Positions 1 through 7,093 of a stretch of 12,942 nt of DNA are shown in pieces; positions within the stretch are counted from its first letter, which is position 1; every line of letters begins with the position of its first letter. A model generated the notes under the pieces. That model did no database searches and had not been told where the DNA came from. It worked only from the letters and a program-made list of their open reading frames with translations. The DNA is from Desulfonatronospira sp. (lineage in GTDB: Bacteria > Desulfobacterota > Desulfovibrionia > Desulfovibrionales > Desulfonatronovibrionaceae): contig PWSL01000323.1 of assembly GCA_003563255.1 (NCBI GenBank), forward strand, positions 1 through 12,942, given 5' to 3'. Both the position numbers and the translations under genes were made by a program.

Positions 1-63
1 AAAACACACCGTGTCAACTCAGTGGAAGAATTCGATCAATTGGTAGACAAAGTTCTCAACTAA
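1..63 (+). CDS. C-terminal end of an unidentified protein (partial)
   Basis: An open frame runs from the first base of the window to a TAA at 61-63 and gives 20 residues ending in EEFDQLVDKVLN. The charged, leucine/valine-spaced pattern looks like a C-terminal amphipathic helix, so this is plausibly the true end of a gene that begins before the window. There is too little sequence to assign a family. A transposase or other mobile-element gene is possible given the repeat-rich DNA that follows, but nothing in the visible residues proves it. Confidence 0.45.
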   Translation, partial: KTHRVNSVEEFDQLVDKVLN

Positions 64-134
64 GAAACTTTTCATAAACTCCTCTCATTTTCCCTGGCTG
101 CTAACATTACAGCGACACTTTATTGAAGCTGGAA

Positions 135-205
135 GGGGACTGGCATTTTTGCCGCCGGATAGTCAGACCGTTTTACGGTTTGAGGTCGGCAAAAGTGCCT
201 GCCCC
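135..205. repeat. REPIN-like palindromic repeat, copy A
   Basis: Two imperfect inverted arms, 135-153 and 188-205, can pair as a long hairpin; they differ by one base deletion and about two mismatches. The outer ends are GGGGAC-type and the inner parts are TTTTTGCC / GGCAAAA. A small perfect hairpin (ACCGT, 3-nt loop, ACGGT) sits inside at 167-179. The ends match the 71-bp element at 12868-12938 when that copy is read on the opposite strand, while the centres differ. This layout, conserved ends with a variable centre, is typical of REP pairs mobilised by RAYT-type (REP-associated tyrosine) transposases. No such transposase is in the window. Confidence 0.7.
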
Positions 206-269
206 TGGTTGCCGGGGAGCTGAGCTGGCCGGGCTGATTTCAAATACCCCTGATCCGTAATTGTTGCTT

Positions 270-425
270 TCAGCGAGAGAATAATTTACCAAATATGACA
301 TGCGATCGAACATCAAGGCCCTGATTTTGCTTAATGAGGGTGTTGATACGACGCAGAATTTTTTTGTCGGTTTTTTGCCAGTAAATATAATCGTCCCAGG
401 CATGGTCGGAGAAGACGAGCTTCAT
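270..425 (-). pseudogene. yoeB: Truncated YoeB-family toxin remnant
   Basis: The ATG at 425-423 opens a 51-residue frame ending at TGA 272-270. The first 32 residues (MKLVFSDHAWDDYIYWQKTD, then KKILRRINTLIK) are an almost canonical YoeB/Txe N-terminus: the WDDYxYWQ block and the KKIxxRIN helix are both present. After residue 32 the homology stops abruptly. The remaining 19 residues do not resemble YoeB, and the C-terminal half, which in family members carries the catalytic Glu, Arg and His of the ribosome-dependent mRNA endonuclease, is missing. Family members are about 84 residues. The ATG overlaps the stop of the preceding yefM fragment in an ATGA, the usual yefM-yoeB coupling. It is therefore a dead toxin remnant; no residual activity is expected. 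Confidence 0.85.
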
Positions 426-533
426 TCTATCAGCTCCTTTTCGTTTCCTTTGCCATTTTCGAGTTGGAGGATAGATTCAAGCAACCGTCTTGTATTTTTC
501 GGTGACCGCAATAGATAAGCTGTCTCTTCTAAA
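422..533 (-). pseudogene. yefM: YefM/Phd-family antitoxin, C-terminal fragment
   Basis: On the - strand the codons from about 532 to the TGA at 424-422 read LEETAYLLRSPKNTRRLLES followed by an acidic tail ending KELIE. This is the C-terminal, toxin-binding part of YefM antitoxins, including the typical SLEETAYLLRSP block. The N-terminal DNA-binding half (about 45-50 residues in the family) is absent. Homology ends exactly where the palindrome GCGGGCTCAGCCCGC (534-548) begins, and no start codon or promoter for it remains. The stop overlaps the yoeB start by four bases. Both halves of the module are thus truncated, the antitoxin at its 5' end and the toxin at its 3' end. Confidence 0.82.
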
Positions 534-556
534 GCGGGCTCAGCCCGCAACCCAAG
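534..556. repeat. Short GC-rich palindromic repeat, copy 1
   Basis: GCGGGCT-C-AGCCCGC (534-548) is a 15-bp palindrome with a single central base, followed by AACCCAAG. A near-identical unit occurs at 11195-11217 (GCGGGC-TGT-GCCCGC followed by AACTCAAA). Here it lies exactly at the point where yefM homology breaks off. It resembles a REP-class repeat with a conserved flank, but two copies are too few to define a family. Confidence 0.6.
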
Positions 557-582
557 ATTAAGAAGTGCTCGTATCCCACAAT

Positions 583-682
583 TGGGACAGTCCCCACGAC
601 AATATTTTTTTGGTTACTGAAATCTCTGCTTAGCAAAACTGGTTGTCTTTGATCTGGTTAGTTCTTAGCGGGGACAGTCCCA
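583..682. repeat. Pair of inverted GGGAC-A-GTCCC palindromes (REP-like)
   Basis: Two 11-bp palindromes GGGACAGTCCC occur at 584-594 and 671-681, 76 bp apart. The first reads TTGGGACAGTCCCCA and the second CGGGGACAGTCCCA, so the flanking asymmetric bases place them in opposite orientation, as in a REP pair. The intervening 76 bp is AT-rich with no coding signal. The second palindrome overlaps the outer end of the long inverted repeat at 674-759. They are typical of RAYT-associated REP sequences. Confidence 0.6.
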
Positions 683-759
683 CTGCCAAGCTCTTAACCC
701 CCGCCATGACTCAAATTTTTCTTGTTTTTTGTAACAGGGTTTCAGGAGTAAGCCACTAA
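674..759 (+). repeat. Left arm of long inverted repeat flanking the sensor kinase
   Basis: This 86-bp segment is an inverted copy of 3092-3176. By hand alignment about 75 of 86 positions match, with one single-base gap in the poly-T tract. The best-conserved blocks are CAGGGTTTCAGGAGTAAG near the inner end and TCAAATTTTTCTT in the middle. The inner end is 42 bp before the kinase ATG. The outer end contains half of a GGGACAGTCCC palindrome. It may be one copy of a dispersed intergenic repeat or the end of a mobile unit. Confidence 0.85.
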
Positions 760-777
760 GACCTTCTTTTACAAATT

Positions 778-793
778 TAATGCCTGGGCATTA
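778..793. promoter_or_regulatory. 16-bp perfect dyad just upstream of the kinase start (candidate operator or leader hairpin)
   Basis: TAATGCC-TG-GGCATTA is a perfect 7-bp inverted repeat with a 2-bp centre, ending 8 bp before the kinase ATG. It covers the place where a Shine-Dalgarno sequence should be; the only candidate is the weak ACGGA immediately after it. A dimeric regulator could bind here, or the RNA hairpin could limit translation. No good -35/-10 pair is visible nearby, so the promoter position is unknown and the role is inferred from symmetry and position alone. Confidence 0.4.
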
Positions 794-801
794 CGGAACT
801 T

Positions 802-3027
802 ATGCGAATTTATAAGGAATCAACCCACGGCTGGAGCAAACTCGCTCTTTTACTCGCAACACTGTTAACAGGCATCGGCCTTATTGCAGCATGGATTGCT
901 CCTGCAAACGCAGATCCTGCTTTGGAGCGCGTTACCCTGCAGCTGCGCTGGTTTCACCAGTTCCAGTTCGCCGGATACTATGCCGCCCTGGAAAAGGGGT
1001 ATTACCGGGACGCTGGACTGGACGTGGTCATCCAGGAGCGGGATCTGCGGCAGGACACTGTGGATGTGGTGGCTTCCGGCCAGGCCGAATACGGGGTGAC
1101 CAACTCGGAGATCCTGCTGCACGCCCTGCAGGGCAAGCCGCTTGTGGTGATGGCCGCCATTTTCCAGCATTCGCCCCTGGTGCTGGTGGCCCATGAACAC
1201 ACCGGCATATACACCCCGCACGATCTCATCGGCGCCAGGGTCAAGATGACCCGGGATTCACGAGATATTGAGCTGCAGGCCATGCTCGCCAAGGAGGGCG
1301 TTTCCCTGGATCAGCTCCGGCTGACTGACGGCGAAGTGGGACTGGACGACTACCTTGACCCAAATATCGACGCTCTGAGTGCCTATGTGTCCAATCAACC
1401 CTTTTATCTGCAGCAGGAAGGCAAGGAGTTTCAGATCCTCTGGCCGAGGCGATACGGGGTTGATTTTTACGGGGACTGCCTGTTCACGAGCCAGGCGGAG
1501 CTTGCATCCCGGCCGGACCGGGTACGGGCCTTTTGGAAAGCCAGCCTCAAGGGTTGGGAATATGCTATGGAGAACCCGGAAGAAATCATCGACCTTATTC
1601 TTGAGCGCTACAATCCCCAAAAATCACGCGATCACCTGCTCTACGAGGCCAAGACCATGCATGAGCTGATCCAGCCGGAACTGGTGCGCATCGGCCACGT
1701 CAACCCGGGCCGATGGAGGCATATTGCCGGCATATTTGCTCAGCTTGGGTATGTTTCTTCTGAAAAGGCTACTCCTGATTTCTTCGAGGGTTTTATTTAC
1801 GATCCCGCCCAGCCGGACTTTGATTTGTCAGCGCTATGGAGATGGATCTGGCTGCTGGCCGGGGGGCTTGCTGTGGCCGGAATGATTGTGTCGGTCCTGC
1901 TCTTGTTTATCCGTCAACAAAGACGCTTGATTGAAGCACGGCAACAGACAGAGGAGGCCTTACGGTTTGAAATGGCGCGTCTCTTTTCGATTTTCGACAG
2001 TATCAACGAGAATATCTATGTCTGCGATCCGCAAACCTATGAGATTTTGTACGTCAACAAGCACATGCAGAATCTTTTTGGCAAGGAACTGGTGGGCGGA
2101 TTGTGCTATCAGGAACTGCAGGGCATAGATAGGCCGTGTGATTTTTGCACCAATGACGTGATCATCCATAACAAAGGCGCGTCCCATCAATGGGAACACT
2201 ACAATCCGATTCTGGATAAGTACTTTCTTGCCACTGACAAGCTCATCAACTGGCCTGACGGGCGAGACGTCAGGTTTGAACTGGCCATTGACATTACCCA
2301 GCGGAAACGGGCTGAAGAACGAATCTCGCTGGTCAACAAACAGCTTGAAAAGGCCAAGCTCTTCACCATCATTGCCCATGATTTGAAATCCCCCCTGGCT
2401 GGTGTATACAGCACCTCACAAATTCTCGCAGAGGAAGCAGAATCTTTATCTTTGGAAGAAATCAGCCACATGTCAACGGCAATGCATAATAGCTCGAAAA
2501 TTGTACTGGAGCTGTTAAATGATCTGATGCAATGGGCACGCATGAGTCAGGGGGGCATGGAGTTCAGACCTGAAAAATGCAGCCTTTATGAACTGACCAG
2601 GTCAATTCTTGATACAGCCAGGGATATGGCCGGCAAAAAAGATATTGCAATCCGGTCTGACATCCCGGAGGTCTTGACCGTTATGGCTGACCAGTCCATG
2701 ATCAAAACGGTCATCCGCAATGTAATTATCAATGCAGTCAAGTTTACCCATCGTGGCGGTAATATCTCCATCACCGCCAGGCAGGCAGACTCTTTTGTTG
2801 AAGTCTGTACCCGGGATAACGGCATTGGTATGCGTGAAGATATTCTGTCTACGGCCTTTTCTGTTGATAAAAGCAAGATGCAGCTGGGCACGGACGGGGA
2901 AAAAGGGACCGGCCTGGGATTGGTTTTATGCAAGGAGTTTGTGGAAAAACATGGAGGCAGAATCTGGGTGGAAAGCGAGCCGGGCAAGGGGACAAAAGTG
3001 TTTTTTACATTACCGGGTGCATCATAA
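802..3027 (+). CDS. Membrane sensor histidine kinase with NMT1/THI5-like periplasmic sensor domain
   Basis: A 741-residue transmembrane sensor kinase. An N-terminal signal segment (about 12-37, ending ANA) precedes a periplasmic NMT1/THI5-like solute-binding domain (about 42-265) with the family's LQLRWFHQFQFAGYYAALEKG opening. A transmembrane helix spans about 348-370, followed by a cytoplasmic PAS domain (about 391-500) with Cys435, Cys446 and Cys449. The HisKA H-box IIAHDLKSP places the phosphorylated His at 526; the HATPase has its N-box at 640-648 (Asn644), G1 DNGIG at 672-676 and G2 GTGLGL at 702-707. The family binds pyrimidine, nitrate/sulfonate or aromatic ligands; the ligand here cannot be told. 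No receiver domain or response regulator lies nearby, so it is an orphan kinase. The ATG at 802 gives a proper signal peptide but has only a weak ribosome-binding site (ACGGA). The gene sits inside the 674-759/3092-3176 inverted repeat and faces the opp operon convergently. Confidence 0.92.
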   Translation: MRIYKESTHGWSKLALLLATLLTGIGLIAAWIAPANADPALERVTLQLRWFHQFQFAGYYAALEKGYYRDAGLDVVIQERDLRQDTVDVVASGQAEYGVTNSEILLHALQGKPLVVMAAIFQHSPLVLVAHEHTGIYTPHDLIGARVKMTRDSRDIELQAMLAKEGVSLDQLRLTDGEVGLDDYLDPNIDALSAYVSNQPFYLQQEGKEFQILWPRRYGVDFYGDCLFTSQAELASRPDRVRAFWKASLKGWEYAMENPEEIIDLILERYNPQKSRDHLLYEAKTMHELIQPELVRIGHVNPGRWRHIAGIFAQLGYVSSEKATPDFFEGFIYDPAQPDFDLSALWRWIWLLAGGLAVAGMIVSVLLLFIRQQRRLIEARQQTEEALRFEMARLFSIFDSINENIYVCDPQTYEILYVNKHMQNLFGKELVGGLCYQELQGIDRPCDFCTNDVIIHNKGASHQWEHYNPILDKYFLATDKLINWPDGRDVRFELAIDITQRKRAEERISLVNKQLEKAKLFTIIAHDLKSPLAGVYSTSQILAEEAESLSLEEISHMSTAMHNSSKIVLELLNDLMQWARMSQGGMEFRPEKCSLYELTRSILDTARDMAGKKDIAIRSDIPEVLTVMADQSMIKTVIRNVIINAVKFTHRGGNISITARQADSFVEVCTRDNGIGMREDILSTAFSVDKSKMQLGTDGEKGTGLGLVLCKEFVEKHGGRIWVESEPGKGTKVFFTLPGAS

Positions 3028-3091
3028 ATATCGCATGTTTCATTGATATTGTGGTATAAAATGGATGTTGCAAGAGAGTTGAGACTTAGCT

Positions 3092-3176
3092 TTAGTGACT
3101 TACTCCTGAAACCCTGTAATAAAAAAAAGAAAAATTTGAGCCATGACGGGGGTTCAGCACTTGGCACTGGAACTGT
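3092..3176 (-). repeat. Right arm of long inverted repeat flanking the sensor kinase
   Basis: This 85-bp inverted copy of 674-759 begins 64 bp after the kinase stop and ends 50 bp before the last codon of the OppC-like permease. Differences from the left arm are scattered substitutions and one base missing from the A-tract. The outer GGGACTGT end has decayed to GGAACTGT, so the REP palindrome is intact only on the left. No convincing intrinsic terminator for either convergent gene is seen between 3028 and 3226; the T-rich run on the - strand here is not preceded by a stable GC stem. Confidence 0.85.
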
Positions 3177-3226
3177 TTCATTCACATGAGAGTCGCAGCC
3201 ATCATCAGGGATGCGCAGGGTCCTTC

Positions 3227-4279
3227 TTACCGCTTGACCATCTGCTGCCGGGGGTCGACAATATCGCGCAGCACGTCCCCCAGCATATTGAAGGTGATCA
3301 CGGTAATAAATATGGCCGCCCCCGGGGTCAGCAGCCACCACAGGTTCAGGGTGAAGACCTTCAGCTCCTGGGCCTGCTGCAGCATGAGCCCCCAGGAGGT
3401 GCCTGGCTCCTGTATGCCCAGCCCCAGGAAGCTGAGGGCCGCCTCAGCCAGGATATAGGCCGGGATGCTCAGCGTCGCCGCCACCAGAAGATAGCTGGCC
3501 AGGTTGGGCAGAAAATGCCGGAAAAGTATGCGCAGGCTGCTCTGGCCCATGACCTCCGCGGCCAGGACAAAGGGGCGCTGCCGCAGGGACAGGGCCATGC
3601 CCCTGATGATGCGCGCCGCCCCGGCCCAGCCGATAAGGGACAGTATGATGACAATGACCAGATACATCTGTTCCGGCTCAAAGTGCTCCGCCAGGGCGCC
3701 GCGCAGGGCTATGAGCAGGTAAAGAGAAGGTACGGCGATGATGAATTCCACCAGGCGCATGGCCAGAAAATCGGTTCTGCCTCCGAAGTACCCGGCAATA
3801 CCCCCCACCAGAAAACCCAGGGTCATGGTGATGCAGATCCCGATAAACCCGATACTCAGCGACACCTGGGCTCCGTAGAGAAGCCTGGAAAAGACATCCC
3901 TGCCCGTGCCGTCGCTGCCCAGAAGATATATCCGGTGCGGCTCTTCCACCTGAAAAAGGCGCATCTGGGCCGGAATAAATCCCCAGAAACGGTATTCTTC
4001 ACCGGCTGCAAAAAACTTTATGGGGGCTGTTTCCCCCTCTATCGGCTCGTACCTGGCAGCAGCCGGGTCCACCTGCTCATAGACCTGCACGTGCGGCCTC
4101 CAGTCCTCAAGGACAATCCTGGTGGGAGGGTGATAGGCACTGGTCAGATCCTGGTCCGTGGGCAGGTATGGGGCCAGAAACTGGGAAAAAACGGTGCCCA
4201 GGTAAAGAACAGCCAGTATAACCAGGCAGGCCACTCCCATGGGGCGTCTGGTAATCTCTTTGAACAGGTGCTTGAGCAT
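3227..4279 (-). CDS. ABC transporter permease, OppC/DppC-like
   Basis: A 350-residue inner-membrane permease subunit of a peptide-type ABC importer. The N-terminal helix (about 16-36) is followed by a long periplasmic segment (about 37-115) of the kind seen in the longer OppC/DppC subgroup (KFFAAGEEYRFWGFIP). The LLGSDGTGRDVFSRLLYGA block is diagnostic of OppC/DppC, and the EAALSFLGLGIQEPGTSWG signature near the C-terminus (about 295-313) marks the end of the permease domain. Five helices fill the rest. The ATG lies 4 nt after the stop of the OppB-like gene, so the two are probably translated together and form the heterodimeric channel. The next gene downstream is the convergent sensor kinase, so no ATPase gene follows. 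Substrate is likely peptide, but nickel or other small solutes are also handled by this family. Confidence 0.92.
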   Translation of the reverse strand: MLKHLFKEITRRPMGVACLVILAVLYLGTVFSQFLAPYLPTDQDLTSAYHPPTRIVLEDWRPHVQVYEQVDPAAARYEPIEGETAPIKFFAAGEEYRFWGFIPAQMRLFQVEEPHRIYLLGSDGTGRDVFSRLLYGAQVSLSIGFIGICITMTLGFLVGGIAGYFGGRTDFLAMRLVEFIIAVPSLYLLIALRGALAEHFEPEQMYLVIVIILSLIGWAGAARIIRGMALSLRQRPFVLAAEVMGQSSLRILFRHFLPNLASYLLVAATLSIPAYILAEAALSFLGLGIQEPGTSWGLMLQQAQELKVFTLNLWWLLTPGAAIFITVITFNMLGDVLRDIVDPRQQMVKR

Positions 4280-4283
4280 GGCC

Positions 4284-5255
4284 CTAATTCTTTTCCAGCC
4301 TTATTCTGGGATCTGACCAGGCCAGGAGCAGGTCGGCTATAAGGTTGCCCAGCATGAGCATGACGCAGCCCATCATCACCGCGGCCACCACCACGAATTC
4401 GTCCTGGCGCATGAGGGCCTCGAAGATGAGCTGGCCCAGGCCTGGATAGTTCATGACGTTTTCCACCAGGATGGACCCGGACAGAAGGGTGGCCAGGATA
4501 AAGCCTGATGCGCTCACCAGGGGATTGATGGCGTTTCGCAGGACATGCACAAACATGACCCGGCCTTCGCCCAGGCCCTTGGCCCTGGCCGTGGTCACAA
4601 AGTCAGAGCGGATGTAGTCCAGGAAGTTGGCCCGCATTATGCGCATATAGCTGGCCACACTGCCCATGCCCAGGACTATTGTAGGCAGCACCAGGTGATG
4701 GGCGTAGTCAGCCATGCGCCCCCAGAAAGACATGAACTCATGCTCGACAGAGCTAAGTCCCCCGGTGGGGAACCAGCCTGTCTGGGCCGCAAACATCACC
4801 GCCAGCAGGGCCAGGAAAAACTCCGGTATGGACAGGGCCGCATAGGCAAACATAGAGCTTATCCGGTCGAATATAGAGTCCTTGTATATGGCCGCCAGCA
4901 CCCCCATGGGAATGGCCACGCAAAGGGCGAACATGATGGACAGGGCGGACAGGACCAGGGTGGCCGGTATGCGCTGCCACAAAAGCTCAGTCACCGGGAC
5001 CCGGTAAATCCAGGACTCGCCCAGGTTGCCCTGGACCACGTTGCCAAGCCAGATGAAATACCTGGTATGCCAGGGCTCTCCCAAAGCGAATTCTTCTTCC
5101 ATGCGCTCGATATACTCCGCCGGAATATCTTCCTGAGTCCTGGCCACGTCCAGAAAATCCCCGGGGGCGATGGCCATGAGGACGAAGACCAGTACGGATA
5201 TGCCCAGCAAAAGAGGGATCATGGTCACAAAGCGCCTGATGATAAAAAAAAGCAT
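4284..5255 (-). CDS. ABC transporter permease, OppB/DppB-like
   Basis: A 323-residue inner-membrane permease, partner of the OppC-like subunit. It starts with the classic OppB N-terminus (FFIIRRFVTMIPLLLGISVL, first helix) and has a periplasmic region (about 35-95) ending GNLGESW. The cytoplasmic EAA-type loop reads DFVTTARAKGLGEGRVMFVH and is followed by RNAINPLVSASG, the site that docks the ATPase. About six membrane helices are visible. Two starts are possible: GTG at 5258 or ATG at 5255. The ATG is preferred because GGAG lies 5 nt before it and it forms a TGATG overlap with the solute-binding protein's stop, a standard coupled arrangement. Length matches the family (about 310-340). Confidence 0.93.
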   Translation of the reverse strand: MLFFIIRRFVTMIPLLLGISVLVFVLMAIAPGDFLDVARTQEDIPAEYIERMEEEFALGEPWHTRYFIWLGNVVQGNLGESWIYRVPVTELLWQRIPATLVLSALSIMFALCVAIPMGVLAAIYKDSIFDRISSMFAYAALSIPEFFLALLAVMFAAQTGWFPTGGLSSVEHEFMSFWGRMADYAHHLVLPTIVLGMGSVASYMRIMRANFLDYIRSDFVTTARAKGLGEGRVMFVHVLRNAINPLVSASGFILATLLSGSILVENVMNYPGLGQLIFEALMRQDEFVVVAAVMMGCVMLMLGNLIADLLLAWSDPRIRLEKN

Positions 5256-7048
5256 CACTTCTCCGGGCCTAAGTAAAGTTCGTCAATATTCCAGATTACC
5301 GAGCCCATGGACGGAATGCGCACGTTTTGCCACCTGTTTTTGAGCCCCACGTATGCATACGGCGTTACCAGGTACAGAAGGGGCAGTTCTTCTGAAAATA
5401 CCTCCTGCATCTGGTGCACGTAGCTCACCCGCTTATCCAGGTCAAAGGTCTCCTCCGAGGCGTATACAAGCTCATCTATCCTGGCTTCCCAGTCTGTCTG
5501 AGGCTCTTCCTGTTCCGGATTCCACAGGTGCAGGCGCCCGGAGCTAAGATATATAGCCCGCCCCCCGGAAGGATCAGCCCCTCCGGTAAAACCCATCATG
5601 GCCCCTTCGTATTCAAAATGACGGCTCACCCGGGCCACCAGGGTCCCGAAATCCAGGTACCTGATGCGCACAGTGATGCCCAGGTCACGCATATTTTCCC
5701 TGAATGTGGACAGAATCTGGGGAGTTATGTCGTCGCCCTCCGAGGCATAGACCTGAAATGATACCTGATTGCCTTTTTTGTCCACAAGATGGCCGTCCTG
5801 ATCCGGCTCAAAACCATCCTGGCGCAGAAGCTCAAGGGCCCTGTCAGGATCATAATGATACCTGGGCACATCCGGGTTGTGCCAGCGCTCGTTGGCCGGG
5901 CTGATTATGGAATGCAGAAGCTGGGCCCGGCCGAAATAGACGCTCTGGATAAGTCCTTCCCGGTTGAAGCCGTGCAGGATGGCCTGCCTGAATTTCCTGC
6001 TGGTGAACCACTCAAGCTTGTGCGGCTCCACGTATGCTGTGCCTGCCTGGCTCTCCCCGGGCTTCTGATTGAACCACAAAAACCTGATGCCTGTAGCCGG
6101 GCCCCGATGATGCACGGTATAGTCGTGCAGGGAAGCGTTTTTGCGCACTCCCACCACGTCCCCCGGGGTTATGGCCGCTGCATCAATCTGCCCGGAAGCA
6201 AACAGGACTGTTTCAGTATTGCGGTCCTGCACATACCTGGTAATAAGGTAATCCACGTAGGGCAGTCTCTGCCCCTGGCTGTCCACCCGCCAGTAATGGG
6301 GGTTGGGCTCATAAACTATTCTCTGCCCCGGCCGGAAGGAACGTACTCGAAAAGGCCCCGTGCCCACCAGTTCCCTGGGTGCATGCATGGCTGTACGCAT
6401 GCTCCACTGCTGCAGAAGCTCACCACGCTCAAAGGCATCAAAATGTACGTGCCGGGGCAGGATGCCGATAAAGCCGATTACATATAAAAACGGGGAATAG
6501 GGTCTGGCAGTTTTGAAACGCACTGTGTACCTGTCCAGCTTTTCAAACTCTATTGCCTCCCCGGCGATGGTATACTGTCCCATGTAGCGGTTGGGGTAGC
6601 GCTGGTCAAAAAGGGCCTTGAAGGTAAAGATGACGTCGTCAGCGGTAAAGGGCTCCCCGTCGCTCCAGCGCACCCCTCGCCTCAATTCCATGGTGATGGC
6701 GCGCTTGTCCTTGGAGATATCCCAGGAAAGGGCCAGTTCCGGGACGACTTTTTCCTTGATGGGATGGTAGGTGGTCAGTCCGTTTAAAAACCGGCCGATG
6801 GCTTCACTGGAATAGGCGTCCTCAGCTACCAGGGGGTTGAAGGTCCTGGGCTGCTGCGACTCTGCAGTCACCAGCACTCCGCCGTACTTTCCGGGCTCTG
6901 ACCGGCTTATTTCTGCATCACGGGGGAGGTCATGCTCTTCGCGGTCCAGGGGCGGTATATCCCCTTTACAGGAAGCCAGGGCAAAAAAAAGCAATATTGC
7001 GGCAAGGAAGTGGGCAAGGGAAGTGGGTATGAAAAATTTGAAAACCAA
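5255..7048 (-). CDS. ABC transporter substrate-binding lipoprotein, family 5 (peptide/nickel type)
   Basis: A 597-residue extracytoplasmic solute-binding protein. The hydrophobic N-terminus ends in the lipobox LASC with Cys27 as lipidation site, so it is anchored in the membrane facing the periplasm. The family 5 pattern follows: KYGGVLVTAESQQPRTFNP, then LSWDISKDKRAITMELRRGV and RWSDGEPFTADDVIFTFKAL (about 110-150), which is the SBP_bac_5 signature. It delivers substrate to the OppB/OppC-like channel encoded next. The start is TTG at 7048-7046; no ATG or GTG lies in a suitable position, and a strong GAGGAA sits 4-5 nt upstream, so TTG is well supported. It is 45 nt downstream of gpsA and overlaps the OppB-like gene by one base. 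Substrate is unknown; peptides are most likely. Confidence 0.92.
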   Translation of the reverse strand: MVFKFFIPTSLAHFLAAILLFFALASCKGDIPPLDREEHDLPRDAEISRSEPGKYGGVLVTAESQQPRTFNPLVAEDAYSSEAIGRFLNGLTTYHPIKEKVVPELALSWDISKDKRAITMELRRGVRWSDGEPFTADDVIFTFKALFDQRYPNRYMGQYTIAGEAIEFEKLDRYTVRFKTARPYSPFLYVIGFIGILPRHVHFDAFERGELLQQWSMRTAMHAPRELVGTGPFRVRSFRPGQRIVYEPNPHYWRVDSQGQRLPYVDYLITRYVQDRNTETVLFASGQIDAAAITPGDVVGVRKNASLHDYTVHHRGPATGIRFLWFNQKPGESQAGTAYVEPHKLEWFTSRKFRQAILHGFNREGLIQSVYFGRAQLLHSIISPANERWHNPDVPRYHYDPDRALELLRQDGFEPDQDGHLVDKKGNQVSFQVYASEGDDITPQILSTFRENMRDLGITVRIRYLDFGTLVARVSRHFEYEGAMMGFTGGADPSGGRAIYLSSGRLHLWNPEQEEPQTDWEARIDELVYASEETFDLDKRVSYVHQMQEVFSEELPLLYLVTPYAYVGLKNRWQNVRIPSMGSVIWNIDELYLGPEK

Positions 7049-7093
7049 TTCTTCCTCGAAAAAAAGGCGCTTGTGAGTTGTATCCGGTACGCC

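Noticed and set aside
706..759. 17-codon micro-ORF inside the left inverted-repeat arm, with a similar start in the right arm
   Set aside because: The single-base gap between the arms shifts the frame, so the two copies encode different C-terminal ends. There is no sign of selection for a peptide.
1..801. CRISPR array or tRNA in the repeat-rich left end
   Set aside because: The repeats are isolated palindromes, not regularly spaced direct repeats, and no cloverleaf-forming sequence was found.
3028..3226. Bidirectional terminator between the convergent kinase and permease genes
   Set aside because: Only the repeat arm's A/T tract is present; no stable GC stem adjoins it.
2586..3341. - strand open frame of 251 codons across the kinase 3' end and the right repeat arm
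   Set aside because: Antisense to the HATPase domain of a well-supported gene; no domain or ribosome-binding site seen.
3143..4342. Long + strand open frame (about 399 codons) opposite the OppC-like gene
   Set aside because: It is antisense to a clear permease with full family motifs. The product is Q/G/H-rich with no recognisable domain, as expected from the complement of a GC-rich gene.
7060..7092. Possible terminator or attenuator between gpsA and the solute-binding protein gene
   Set aside because: There is a T7 run on the - strand, but the stem before it is only 4-5 bp with a ~20-nt loop. It is too weak to call.
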